Source: Syntrophomonadaceae bacterium
Lineage (GTDB): Bacteria; Bacillota; Dethiobacteria; DTU022
Length of the DNA: 29,328 nt
Direction: 5' to 3'
Assembly (NCBI GenBank): GCA_007131435.1
Contig: SLQM01000098.1
Location: forward strand, 1 to 29,328
Position numbers and translations under genes: made by a program. A model generated the notes under the pieces. It worked only from the letters and a program-made list of their open reading frames with translations. It was not told the DNA's origin and did not search any database. The stretch's first letter is position 1. The number at the start of each line of letters is the position of its first letter. Positions 15,830 through 23,338 of this stretch are shown piece after piece.

Positions 15830-16714
15830 TTAAAGCTTTTTTACTATTTCTACAACTGCGCTGATATGTTCAATAGTGGTGCCACAGCAGCCACCAACCA
15901 GTTTTGCCCCATTTTCAATACATTTTACGACCCCTTCGGCAAAAGCCTGCGGAGTCATATTGTAAACAGTATTACCATTAACCAGGCTTGGTAGGCCGGC
16001 ATTTGGCTGGATTATGACAGGTAGATCTGTAAATTCTCTATAGGTGGAAGCAATGCGGGCCATATCATCCGGCACAAGTTCACCGCAATTGGCACCTACC
16101 ACATCTGCCCCATTTTCATCAAGGGCTTTTGCAATTTCCTTCACACTATTTCCCATCATTGTCCGCCCGCCCTTACCTGCAGAAATAAAAGAGAGAGAAA
16201 CTATTACAGGCAAATCAAGGTTGTCTTTAACAGCCTGAAGAGCGCAAACAGCTTCTCGCAGGTCTGTCATTGTCTCAATGATTATTCCATCAACTTTACC
16301 CTCATTTAGAATCAGGGCCTGTTCTTTAAAGTTTTCATAAAATTGTTCTTCGCTGTAGTCTCCATAAGGTTGAAGTAGTTTGCCGGTAGGTCCTATATCG
16401 CCGAAAACATATTGATTTTTTCCTGCAGCATTACGGGCCAATTTTGCTGCAGCAAGATTTGTCTCTCTTATATCCAAATCCATTTTTTTTGTCTCTATGC
16501 TAATACGGTTGGCTGTAAAGCTATTAGTAATCAGGCAGTCAATTCCAGTTAAGGCATAATCCCTGTGAAGTAATTCAATAGCTTCCGGTTTAGTTAAATT
16601 AACACTGGCACTGGCATCAACGCCTCTTCTTGCCATTTCTGTTCCGGCAGCACCGTCAAACAAAACAACCTTCTTCTTATTTAGCATTTCAATAAAACTC
16701 AAAATGTTTTCCAC
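15830..16714 (-). CDS. Homocysteine S-methyltransferase family protein
   Basis: Stand-alone zinc-dependent methyltransferase barrel of 294 residues, like the N-terminal domain of MetH or betaine-homocysteine methyltransferase. The zinc ligands are visible: Cys210 in GANCGE and the Cys276-Cys277 pair in GGCCGTT. The N-terminus has VLFDGAAGTEM, and mid-protein has TNSFTANR. No cobalamin or folate domain is attached, so the methyl donor is either a small molecule (S-methylmethionine, betaine) or a separate corrinoid protein. The window's right end carries a corrinoid-protein gene, but 12 kb away, so linkage is speculative. The start is uncertain: GTG 16714 has AAGGAA almost touching it, and ATG at residue 10 is an alternative. 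It lies 82 bases downstream of the alpha/beta hydrolase. Ends in TAA. Confidence 0.88.
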   Translation of the reverse strand: MENILSFIEMLNKKKVVLFDGAAGTEMARRGVDASASVNLTKPEAIELLHRDYALTGIDCLITNSFTANRISIETKKMDLDIRETNLAAAKLARNAAGKNQYVFGDIGPTGKLLQPYGDYSEEQFYENFKEQALILNEGKVDGIIIETMTDLREAVCALQAVKDNLDLPVIVSLSFISAGKGGRTMMGNSVKEIAKALDENGADVVGANCGELVPDDMARIASTYREFTDLPVIIQPNAGLPSLVNGNTVYNMTPQAFAEGVVKCIENGAKLVGGCCGTTIEHISAVVEIVKKL

Positions 16715-16796
16715 TTCCTTAACGGTTAATTTAAAACTATATTACATATATTCTCTCCTGTTATCAAATTAATACAGGGGTATTAAGAACAATAAA

Positions 16797-17816
16797 CTAT
16801 TTTTCTAAAAAATTTTGGAGGTAATAGTTGAAGAGTCCCGGTGCGGTTTCCATTGGACAATGACCCTCACTTTCAAGAACAACAAGGGTGGCTCCAGGGA
16901 TCAGTTTCTCCAGATCTATACCTTGATTCAGCGGAACCCATGTATCATTTTCTCCCCAGATTAAGAGTACTGGAGCCCTTATTTCACTGACCCTGTTTAG
17001 AAGGGGGGTGGGAGCACTTTTAATTAAATCTGCAAGTACAGCATCGCTATTTTCCACTGTAAGGGGCAAATAATAACCTTCAATTTCAGCTGGTTCGGGC
17101 TCTCTTCCATAGGCTGAAATAAGCAGCATCTCAACCCTCTCTTCATTAAGCATTTGCCTGCCTGCAATCACCCTGATCCAGCGAGAGGCAGGAGGATACT
17201 TTAAAAAATAGCTGAAGAGCGATGGCTCGAACTGGGCAAGCGCCCCGGCAGCTAGCGTTAGGCTGATGCACCTCTCCGTTTCCATAAGCGCCATGGAACT
17301 AACAGTTGCGCCACCCATTGAGTGGCCGACTAAATGCCATTTTTCTCCTGGGTAGAGCTGATCAAGCAGGACCCAGAGCAAATCTGCCCTGTTATCGGCG
17401 GAATGGTCAAACCCTATTACCCGTTCACTTAAACCAAACCCGGGAAGGTCAACGGCTAAAACCCTGTAACCTCTTTCCTGCAGGTAAGGCGCCGTGTAAC
17501 GCCAGGAAAAAGTTGACGCGCCGAATCCATGAACAAGGAGTATATTACCCTTATCCGCACCGCCGCTTTCCCAAATCCTGTAGTGCAGGTCAATATTTCT
17601 CACCTGAGAAAAATTGCTGTTGGAATATACCAGGTCATACCTGTCTCCGCCCAACTCAACTTGAGGTAATAGATAGGGAAGTAAACTGAGAACAATGAAT
17701 ATCGCAAGCAATACCAGGGCCGTTTTTTTTAGCAGCCCTTTCCACCAATTATTTTTATTGCCTGGATCCAATAAACCTTTCATCCTTTCTGCACTATTTT
17801 TCCCCTGCCAGTTCAT
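16797..17816 (-). CDS. Membrane-anchored alpha/beta hydrolase
   Basis: Alpha/beta-hydrolase fold protein of 339 residues with a hydrophobic N-terminal helix (about 31-50) that should anchor it to the membrane. The catalytic triad is visible: nucleophile Ser166 in GHSMGG, acid Asp291 in WGENDTW, and His319 in SEGHCP. The oxyanion-side HGFGAS lies near 96-101 and AVDLPGFGLS near 121. This resembles lipases, epoxide hydrolases and 2-hydroxymuconic-type hydrolases; the substrate cannot be assigned. The ATG at 17816 has no clear ribosome binding site; an in-frame ATG at residue 12 preceded by AGAAAGG is an alternative. It may be cotranscribed with the homocysteine methyltransferase. Ends in TAG; read-through would add about ten residues before TGA. 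Confidence 0.85.
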   Translation of the reverse strand: MNWQGKNSAERMKGLLDPGNKNNWWKGLLKKTALVLLAIFIVLSLLPYLLPQVELGGDRYDLVYSNSNFSQVRNIDLHYRIWESGGADKGNILLVHGFGASTFSWRYTAPYLQERGYRVLAVDLPGFGLSERVIGFDHSADNRADLLWVLLDQLYPGEKWHLVGHSMGGATVSSMALMETERCISLTLAAGALAQFEPSLFSYFLKYPPASRWIRVIAGRQMLNEERVEMLLISAYGREPEPAEIEGYYLPLTVENSDAVLADLIKSAPTPLLNRVSEIRAPVLLIWGENDTWVPLNQGIDLEKLIPGATLVVLESEGHCPMETAPGLFNYYLQNFLEK

Positions 17817-17844
17817 TTTGAGTCCAAACTACTATTTGCCAAAC

Positions 17845-17884
17845 TTGAAATACGCGACATTTTAATGTCTATATTTATATTATA
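17845..17884. promoter_or_regulatory. Divergent promoter region with a GACATT-TT-AATGTC palindrome
   Basis: Between the alpha/beta hydrolase (minus) and the ylbF-like gene (plus) lies a perfect inverted repeat GACATT (17856-17861) and AATGTC (17864-17869). It sits between a plus-strand TTGAAA (17845-17850) and TCTATA (17868-17873), which are 17 bases apart. On the minus strand TATAAT (17884 to 17879) is a candidate -10 for the hydrolase. The palindrome could be an operator. The rest of the 231-base gap is AT-rich with no other structure I can support. Confidence 0.3.
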
Positions 17885-18047
17885 GCGTACGAGCCAGTTA
17901 CTAAATCATTTGGGGGAAATTTTTCAGGTCAAAAAAGACACCTATTTATAATTTCCAACCTTATATTAACCAATTAAAAAAAAATAAAGGGATCTTAACC
18001 TTGAAACAAGAAGGGAGTGTCAGATTAAATTTCAGGAGGTTTTTTAG

Positions 18048-18398
18048 ATGAGTGTTATGAAAAAGGCTAAAGATCTTGGCAAAGAAATCAGCAAAACTGA
18101 AGAATATATGGAACTTGAAAGGGTATCTCAAAATATGCAGGAAGATACTGAAGCAAGCCAGATGATTAAAGAGATCCAGGATATTCAGCAGCAAATTCAA
18201 TTTGCCCAGCAGTCAGGAGTACAACCAAGCGAGGATCAAATACAGCAATTTAATAACTTAAAAAGCAAAATGGATTCAAGCCTTACAATCCAGGCTTACG
18301 CGAAAGCCCAAAATGATTTCAGCCAATTTATGCAGGAGGTAAACAGCGCTATCAGCGAAGGTATTAGCCCTAATACCGAAAAAAGAAATGAAGAATAA
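18048..18398 (+). CDS. YlbF/YmcA family protein
   Basis: Small all-helical cytoplasmic protein of 116 residues of the YlbF/YmcA (DUF964) family. In Bacillus the related YlbF, YmcA and YaaT form a complex that promotes RNA processing by RNase Y and affects competence, sporulation and biofilm formation. Here a long helical stretch (about 15-50) with LERVSQNMQEDTEASQMIKE is followed by a glutamine-rich loop (QQIQFAQQSGVQPS) and a second helical region with AYAKAQNDFSQFMQEVN, typical of the family. The ATG is well supported by CAGGAGG 8 bases upstream. It stands alone on the plus strand, between two divergently or convergently arranged minus-strand units. Ends in TAA. The role in this organism is inferred from family only. 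Confidence 0.88.
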   Translation: MSVMKKAKDLGKEISKTEEYMELERVSQNMQEDTEASQMIKEIQDIQQQIQFAQQSGVQPSEDQIQQFNNLKSKMDSSLTIQAYAKAQNDFSQFMQEVNSAISEGISPNTEKRNEE

Positions 18399-18421
18399 GA
18401 GACTGCTATATGGGATACGGT

Positions 18422-19672
18422 TTAGCCGGTATAACGGGGAACAAGGGTTGACCCCTGGGGAATAATATAGGTCAACAGGTTAGGATTGGCAGAATAAATA
18501 TCAGCAACAGCTTCTTCAAGCGAAGAAACTGGCACAAATCCAAAGAGCCGGGCTTTATCCGGTTCAAAATCCGATACAAGGTAGACTTTGCCTTTTTGCA
18601 GTAGTTCTGCAACTTTGTATGCTTTATGCCCGCCAAGCACAAAATTTTCTTTTAGCGCCGCCTCTAAAGTTTTTATATCGCTGTATTTACAGGCCCACTC
18701 CTCGTATAACTCTGACCCTACACCGTCCCTGCACTGTGCAAGCAAGACCAGCTGCCCTCCCGGCTTCATAGCCGCGAGGGCATTATCTAAAGTTTTGTGA
18801 GCCTGGTACAGGTTAATATCTTTCGGGTATCCCCCACAGCTGGCAATTACCACGTCGGCCAGCTGTTCAAGCTGATAACCGTTTACCTTTTCTACCATTT
18901 CACAGGCAGCATGATGAGCATATAACATGTCCCCGGCAAATATGCCAATTATATCCTTATCTGAGTTTAAGACCGTATTTATCAGGAAATCTCCACCGAC
19001 CATCAGTGCGGCCTCTACGAGGTCTTCGTGAACGGGGTTTCCTTTAAGCGCGCCGGCACGTGCAGCTTGATGGAACATCAGGCTGTGATTCTTGCATATC
19101 GTATCCCACCCTGCAACGCCGGGAACAAGGGCTTTTCTACCGCCTCCAAAGCCAGCAAAAAAGTGATGAACCACACTACCGGTCAAAATATGGCGGTCAG
19201 CAAGCATCACTCTCTGGTTAATATAGACCGGTGTATCAAAAGACGTGTGCCCGAGGAATAGAAGTTTCTCATTATCCATGCTGTTATGATTATACATTGC
19301 TACCATACCGGCAGTTCTTTCGCCGGTTAGAGCAGTCATTTCCTCATGATCCATAGGCCTGTGAGTCCCATTGGTAAATTGAATAAAAATATTATCCTTA
19401 TCGATACCTGATCTATCAAGTTCCTCAATTAGGACTGGTAAAAAGATTTCACTGCGAGCTAGCCTGGTCGAATCATTGACCAGGATACAGACAGTTTCTC
19501 CTGCCTGCACGATATCCCGCAGGGAAGCAGAACCTATTGGATTTAATAATTCTTCAGAAACAGCTTCTTCCGGATTGGAAATAGCTTCTGTTTTAGCACC
19601 CTCAAGGACTATCCTTGGTGTTTCATCCGGAAGATCTAAAAACAGGTAATCATTGCCGTATTTTAGTTTCAT
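18422..19672 (-). CDS. larA: LarA-type nickel-pincer racemase (lactate racemase family)
   Basis: LarA-superfamily enzyme of 416 residues. It uses a nickel-pincer nucleotide cofactor to racemise lactate or epimerise a related 2-hydroxy acid. Residues match Lactobacillus plantarum LarA in spacing: His104 (GTHRP), His170 (VHHFFAGFGGG), Lys180 (GGGRK, cofactor attachment) and His196 (CKNH) are separated by 66, 10 and 16, as in His108, His174, Lys184 and His200. NDSTR lies near 66-70. The cofactor-making genes larB, larC and larE are not in the window. LarA homologues act on several 2-hydroxy acids, so lactate is the default guess only. ATG 19672 has AAGGA 8 bases upstream. It follows two uspA genes with a 43-base gap. 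Ends in TAA. Confidence 0.85.
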   Translation of the reverse strand: MKLKYGNDYLFLDLPDETPRIVLEGAKTEAISNPEEAVSEELLNPIGSASLRDIVQAGETVCILVNDSTRLARSEIFLPVLIEELDRSGIDKDNIFIQFTNGTHRPMDHEEMTALTGERTAGMVAMYNHNSMDNEKLLFLGHTSFDTPVYINQRVMLADRHILTGSVVHHFFAGFGGGRKALVPGVAGWDTICKNHSLMFHQAARAGALKGNPVHEDLVEAALMVGGDFLINTVLNSDKDIIGIFAGDMLYAHHAACEMVEKVNGYQLEQLADVVIASCGGYPKDINLYQAHKTLDNALAAMKPGGQLVLLAQCRDGVGSELYEEWACKYSDIKTLEAALKENFVLGGHKAYKVAELLQKGKVYLVSDFEPDKARLFGFVPVSSLEEAVADIYSANPNLLTYIIPQGSTLVPRYTG

Positions 19673-19715
19673 GCATCGTTCCTTACTTTTCTGCCGGTAT
19701 TACTTGCCGGACAAG

Positions 19716-20156
19716 CTACTTAATGATCATAACATGACTCTTCGTACAGTGGGCAACTTTATTACTCACACTGCCGAGGAAGGCTTCTTTGATACCTTTT
19801 AACTTGTGGCTGCCCAGGATAACCAGGTCATAGCCATCCCTATCTGCCATTTTGCAGATTCCCTCGGCTGGTGGCTGCTTACCCACAAGAACTTTTGTAT
19901 CTACCTGTAAACCGCTATCCTTAATTTTCGCTGCTGCTTTATTTACTACTTCCTCAGCTTCAATTTTCATATTCTTTTTAATTTGTTCCCAGTACTCATC
20001 GGACATGTGAATACTTATTCTACTCTTAAAATCATATTCCCCGGTAACTTTTAAGACTGTAATACTTGCATCAAGTCCTTTCGCTACTTTTATCGCCTCT
20101 TCAACAACTTTCTCAGAATGGTCAGACCCGTCAATTGCCACAAGTATTCGATTCAT
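19716..20156 (-). CDS. Universal stress protein UspA family, copy 2
   Basis: Single-domain UspA-fold protein of 146 residues beginning MNRILVAIDGSDHSEK, the standard nucleotide-binding start. It aligns without gaps to the upstream copy (also 146 residues), with shared IKE-x-FLGSVSNKVAH and GEY segments. The ATP-binding glycine motif G-x2-G-x9-G-S is altered here: it reads GSHKLKGIKEAFLGS, with lysine in place of the second glycine, so nucleotide binding may be changed. ATG is preceded by GGAGGG at good distance, 33 bases after the first copy and 43 bases before larA, so a three-gene transcript is likely. Ends in TAG; read-through would add ten residues before TAA. Confidence 0.92.
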   Translation of the reverse strand: MNRILVAIDGSDHSEKVVEEAIKVAKGLDASITVLKVTGEYDFKSRISIHMSDEYWEQIKKNMKIEAEEVVNKAAAKIKDSGLQVDTKVLVGKQPPAEGICKMADRDGYDLVILGSHKLKGIKEAFLGSVSNKVAHCTKSHVMIIK

Positions 20157-20189
20157 GGATATCCCTCCAGGCTAGAATCTTTATAAATT

Positions 20190-20630
20190 TTACTTGACAA
20201 TCATAATGCTGGTGCAGCCAATATGAGCAACCTTGTTACTGACACTGCCCAGGAAAACTTCTTTAATTCCCCGCAGCCCCCTGTTACCCATGATAACAAG
20301 GTCAATATTCCACTCCCTGGCCTTTTCACAAATCACATCTGCAGGTGACTGGTGGCCGATCACCACCTCAGTCTTAACTGTCAAACCTTTTGCCTTAAAA
20401 GGTTCTGCAGCTTTTCCCACTAGCTCTTCAGCTTCTTCTTTTAACTGCTGGTTAATTAGCTTCCAATTATCATCAGAGAATTGAACACTGACCCTGGGGC
20501 TGAAAACATATTCACCTACTACGGTAAGAATATTTACTTCCGCCTTCATCGCTTCGGCAATCTTCAAGGCATGAGTAATTACTTTTTCTGCATGCTCTGA
20601 GCCATCAGTCGCCAATAATATACGATACAT
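20190..20630 (-). CDS. Universal stress protein UspA family, copy 1
   Basis: Single-domain universal stress protein of 146 residues that probably binds ATP and modulates stress responses in the cytoplasm. It starts MYRILLATDGSEHAEK and keeps the full ATP motif GNRGLRGIKEVFLGS (G-x2-G-x9-G-S), unlike its downstream neighbour. Equal length and ungapped similarity show that the two arose by tandem duplication. The ATG has AAGGAGGG about 7 bases upstream. It is the first gene of a likely usp-usp-larA unit. A TATAAT-like -10 is present in the AT-rich region upstream, but no convincing -35. Ends in TAA. Confidence 0.93.
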   Translation of the reverse strand: MYRILLATDGSEHAEKVITHALKIAEAMKAEVNILTVVGEYVFSPRVSVQFSDDNWKLINQQLKEEAEELVGKAAEPFKAKGLTVKTEVVIGHQSPADVICEKAREWNIDLVIMGNRGLRGIKEVFLGSVSNKVAHIGCTSIMIVK

Positions 20631-20736
20631 CTCTATCCCTCCTTTTCTGAATTATATATATCATTCGACATATGGTTCGATATTTCCTACACAAAGACAC
20701 TTTTCCCTGGTAAATAGTTAATGAGCTATTTATAAC

Positions 20737-20764
20737 TTGAAGAGAGATCAGAATCAGTTATAAT
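20737..20764 (+). promoter_or_regulatory. Candidate sigma-A promoter for the baeRF-type gene
   Basis: TTGAAG (20737-20742) and consensus TATAAT (20759-20764) are 16 bases apart. The predicted leader of about 110 bases to ATG 20882 is AT-rich and ends in an AAAGGGGG ribosome binding site. I see no strong hairpin in it. This lies in the 251-base gap between uspA and the baeRF-type gene, which holds nothing else I can support. Confidence 0.5.
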
Positions 20765-20881
20765 ATAGATAGAGGTAATATTTAATAAAATGGAGCAATT
20801 CATATACGATAACGTTTATATAGAATATTTTAATTGATCCATAAGCTATCCTTTATAATTTTAAAAAGGGGGAATTGATAG

Positions 20882-22039
20882 ATGGACCGTTTAGAAAAAC
20901 AGGACTTAGAACAGCTAATGCAGCATGGTGGTGATTACCCTTGCATATCTATTTACATGCCGACTCAAAAAGGTCGTGAAAAAGCAAAGGAAAATATAAC
21001 AAGGTTTAAAAGTTTGGTGAAAAAAGCAGAAGAACAGTTAGAACCTCTCGGAATTGGCCCCGAAGAACGTAAAAAAATTATGGAACCGGCAAGAAAATTA
21101 ATCAGCGAAAACATATACTGGGCATCCCAAAGCGAAGGGTTTGTTTTTTTTACTGCTAACAATTTTCATCGACATTACCGTCTGCCATTACCTTTTGAAG
21201 AAATGGCTATAGTAAGGTATTCATTTCATCTTAAACCACTTTTCGAGTTTTTTTCTGCAGATGATCAATTTTACATGCTTGCCCTGAGTCAAAAGCAGGT
21301 ACGATTGATCTATGGTAATCGCAGCACAGCTGAAGAGGTCGACTTAAAAAAAAAAAAAAAAAAGCTGGATACAGAATTTGGGGAAATAGATTTTGAACCA
21401 GATCTGCAATTTCACACCGGCGCTCCTGATTCGACAGGAACACGTAATGCAATTTTCCACGGCCATGGAGGTACAATTGACGGATTTCAAAAGGAGAGAC
21501 TTTTAAACTACCTAAGGTTCATCGACCGCGAAGTGCAGGGCCAGGTTGAAGAAAAAAATGCTCCCCTCATTTTAGCCTGCGTAGACTACCTTGCTCCTTT
21601 ATACAGGGAAATAAGTAAACACCCTGCTGTTTTTGGCGAAACTATAAAAGGCAACCCGGAAAACGTCAGCACATATGATTTACACCAGAAAGCATGGCAA
21701 ATTATTCATCCTTACTTTAAGGAGAAGCAGGAAGAAGTTAAAAACCGCTACCTGGAATTAAAAGGAACAGGAAAAACCTCAAATAGCATCTTGGAAATTT
21801 TGCCTGCTGCTTACCATGGCAGAATAAGTGAACTGTTTGTAGTTCCCGGAATTCAGCAATGGGGCTATTACAACCCAGAAACAGAGGAAGTTATATTAAG
21901 TGAAGAATCACAGGCCGGTTATGAAGATCTAATTGATCTTGCCGCTGTTAAAAGCTTTGCTAACAACGGTAGCATATATACATTAAATAAGAGCGAGATG
22001 CCAGACACCTCACCGGTTGCTGCTATTTTCCGCTGGTAA
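20882..22039 (+). CDS. baeRF-type protein (bacterial archaeo-eukaryotic release factor family)
   Basis: Protein of 385 residues resembling the baeRF families, bacterial relatives of the eRF1/Pelota release-factor fold, for which ribosome-associated or stress roles have been suggested but function is unproven. Typical parts are the N-terminal YPCISIYMPTQKGR segment, a central domain with FHGHGGT (about 197-203) and a long helix, and the C-terminal NGSIYTLNKSEMP...VAAIFRW, which looks like the L7Ae-like last domain. Residues 156-161 are six lysines encoded by an uninterrupted run of 18 adenines (21346-21363). Slippage by one base there would end translation within about 11 codons in either direction. 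ATG has AAAGGGGG upstream. It diverges from the universal stress genes. Ends in TAA. The family call is moderately sure. Confidence 0.65.
   Translation: MDRLEKQDLEQLMQHGGDYPCISIYMPTQKGREKAKENITRFKSLVKKAEEQLEPLGIGPEERKKIMEPARKLISENIYWASQSEGFVFFTANNFHRHYRLPLPFEEMAIVRYSFHLKPLFEFFSADDQFYMLALSQKQVRLIYGNRSTAEEVDLKKKKKKLDTEFGEIDFEPDLQFHTGAPDSTGTRNAIFHGHGGTIDGFQKERLLNYLRFIDREVQGQVEEKNAPLILACVDYLAPLYREISKHPAVFGETIKGNPENVSTYDLHQKAWQIIHPYFKEKQEEVKNRYLELKGTGKTSNSILEILPAAYHGRISELFVVPGIQQWGYYNPETEEVILSEESQAGYEDLIDLAAVKSFANNGSIYTLNKSEMPDTSPVAAIFRW
21346..21363 (+). repeat. 18-adenine homopolymer inside a coding sequence
   Basis: An uninterrupted run of 18 A lies within the baeRF-type gene. The annotated frame needs exactly 18 (TTA, five AAA, AAG). 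With 17 A the frame reaches TAG after about 9 codons, and with 19 A it reaches TGA after about 11. Such tracts are prone to polymerase and ribosome slippage and to sequencing error. Confidence 0.95.
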
Positions 22040-22078
22040 TTCGCTTATCATACAGTTACCTGGGAAAATAAAGACTAA

Positions 22079-22107
22079 TTGACAGGACAAACAGAAATAT
22101 TTAGGAT
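22079..22107 (+). promoter_or_regulatory. Candidate promoter for the Y-family polymerase gene, possibly leaderless
   Basis: A perfect TTGACA (22079-22084) and TAGGAT (22102-22107) are 17 bases apart. Only six bases separate the -10 from the ATG at 22114, so transcription would start at or near the A of the start codon. The same TAGGAT could instead act as a weak AGGA ribosome binding site on a longer transcript from upstream. No LexA-type box is seen. Confidence 0.45.
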
Positions 22108-22113
22108 CAAACC

Positions 22114-23277
22114 ATGAAGAAAACAAGAGATATTCTGCTCTGCGACCTGGATGCTTTTTTTGCTTCAGTTGAACAGCTCGACAACCCATCCCTAAAAGGG
22201 CTTCCTGTAATTGTAGGGGGCAGCCCGGAAGGTCGTGGAGTTGTATCTACCTGTTCATATGAAGCAAGGAAGTACGGCGTGCGCTCGGCAATGCCCATGA
22301 AAAAAGCAGTAGCATTATGCCCGGGGGCTATAGTGCTAAGCGGGCGGATGCACCGATACAAAGAGCTGTCTTTAAAAGTAAGAAATATATTTGAGAGATA
22401 TACCCCGGATATAGAAGTAGTATCAATAGATGAGGCTTACCTGGCAGTAAAAAGCGGAGAAGGCTTTCAGATCGGAAAAATAATTCATGCCGCGGTTAAA
22501 GCAGATATTGGTCTGCCTATTTCGGTTGGTGTTTCCAGCAGCAAGCTGCTCGCAAAAATTGCCTGCGAGCAGGCTAAGCCAGATGCCGTTGGGATTCTGC
22601 CGCTAGAAAATGTTAGGACAATTCTATGGCCACTTCCCTTAAAGGTTCTGCCGGGAATCGGGCCGGTTACAGAAAAAAAGTTAAAGAGTGCCGGCATGCA
22701 GACCGTAAAAGATATAGCTCAATGTCCGCCTGGTTCACTAACCCGCCTCCTGGGAAACAGTGCTTTAAATATCCACAACTATGCTAACGGTATTGACAAT
22801 AGGGAACTGGAACTGGCAAACGAAGCCAAATCAATTTCTGAAGAAACAACTTTTCCCGAAGACATTTATGACCTGGAAACCATGCTGATGGTTTTGCTGG
22901 AGCAATCCGCAGGAGTAGGGTTTCGTATCCGTTCTGCCGGCATTACTGCAAGAACCGTAACAATAAAATTACGCACCAGTACTTTCAAAACTATCACTCG
23001 TGGGAAAACTTTGCCCGAAACCGTTAGTGAAGATTCCGAAATATACAAGACGGCTAAAGACCTATTCCTTAATCAAGGTGGCAAACCACCCTGGCGCCTG
23101 GTAGGAGTGCAACTATCCGGTTTCGAGATTGGAAAACAGGAAACTTTATTGCAAAATACCCCACAAATAGAAAAATCAAAAGCGCTGACCAGGACAAAGG
23201 ACAGCCTGAGGAAAAAATATGGTTCGGAAGTCATTATCCAGGGCAAAAGGCTGGCTATGAAGAATAAAGATGTATAG
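22114..23277 (+). CDS. dinB: Y-family DNA polymerase (Pol IV/DinB-like)
   Basis: Translesion DNA polymerase of 387 residues. The palm catalytic acids are Asp11 in the CDLDAFF motif and Asp106-Glu107 in SIDEAYL; Phe16 is in the steric-gate position that excludes ribonucleotides. Other family segments are STCSYEARKYGVRSAMP (fingers), ISVGVSSSKLLAKIACEQAKP, and the helix-hairpin-helix LPGIGPVTEKKL (thumb), followed by the little-finger domain. A QETLL sequence about 40 residues from the end could be a weak beta-clamp contact, but no canonical clamp motif is seen at the C-terminus. The ribosome binding site is weak (AGGA). It is a monocistronic-looking gene, 74 bases after the baeRF gene. Ends in TAG, with a TAA a few codons on. 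Confidence 0.95.
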   Translation: MKKTRDILLCDLDAFFASVEQLDNPSLKGLPVIVGGSPEGRGVVSTCSYEARKYGVRSAMPMKKAVALCPGAIVLSGRMHRYKELSLKVRNIFERYTPDIEVVSIDEAYLAVKSGEGFQIGKIIHAAVKADIGLPISVGVSSSKLLAKIACEQAKPDAVGILPLENVRTILWPLPLKVLPGIGPVTEKKLKSAGMQTVKDIAQCPPGSLTRLLGNSALNIHNYANGIDNRELELANEAKSISEETTFPEDIYDLETMLMVLLEQSAGVGFRIRSAGITARTVTIKLRTSTFKTITRGKTLPETVSEDSEIYKTAKDLFLNQGGKPPWRLVGVQLSGFEIGKQETLLQNTPQIEKSKALTRTKDSLRKKYGSEVIIQGKRLAMKNKDV

Positions 23278-23338
23278 AGATTATCCCATTTTTTTTAACA
23301 ATTAGCTGTTCAACCCATAATCACTGCTGTCAGCTGTT

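Noticed and set aside
16738..16765. AGGAGAG followed by ATG TAA on the minus strand upstream of the homocysteine methyltransferase
   Set aside because: A start-stop pair with a good ribosome binding site is curious, but a single occurrence in AT-rich DNA is weak evidence for regulation.
23278..23338. Possible bidirectional terminator between dinB and the dockerin gene
   Set aside because: There are T-runs and short repeats, but I could not find a stable stem.
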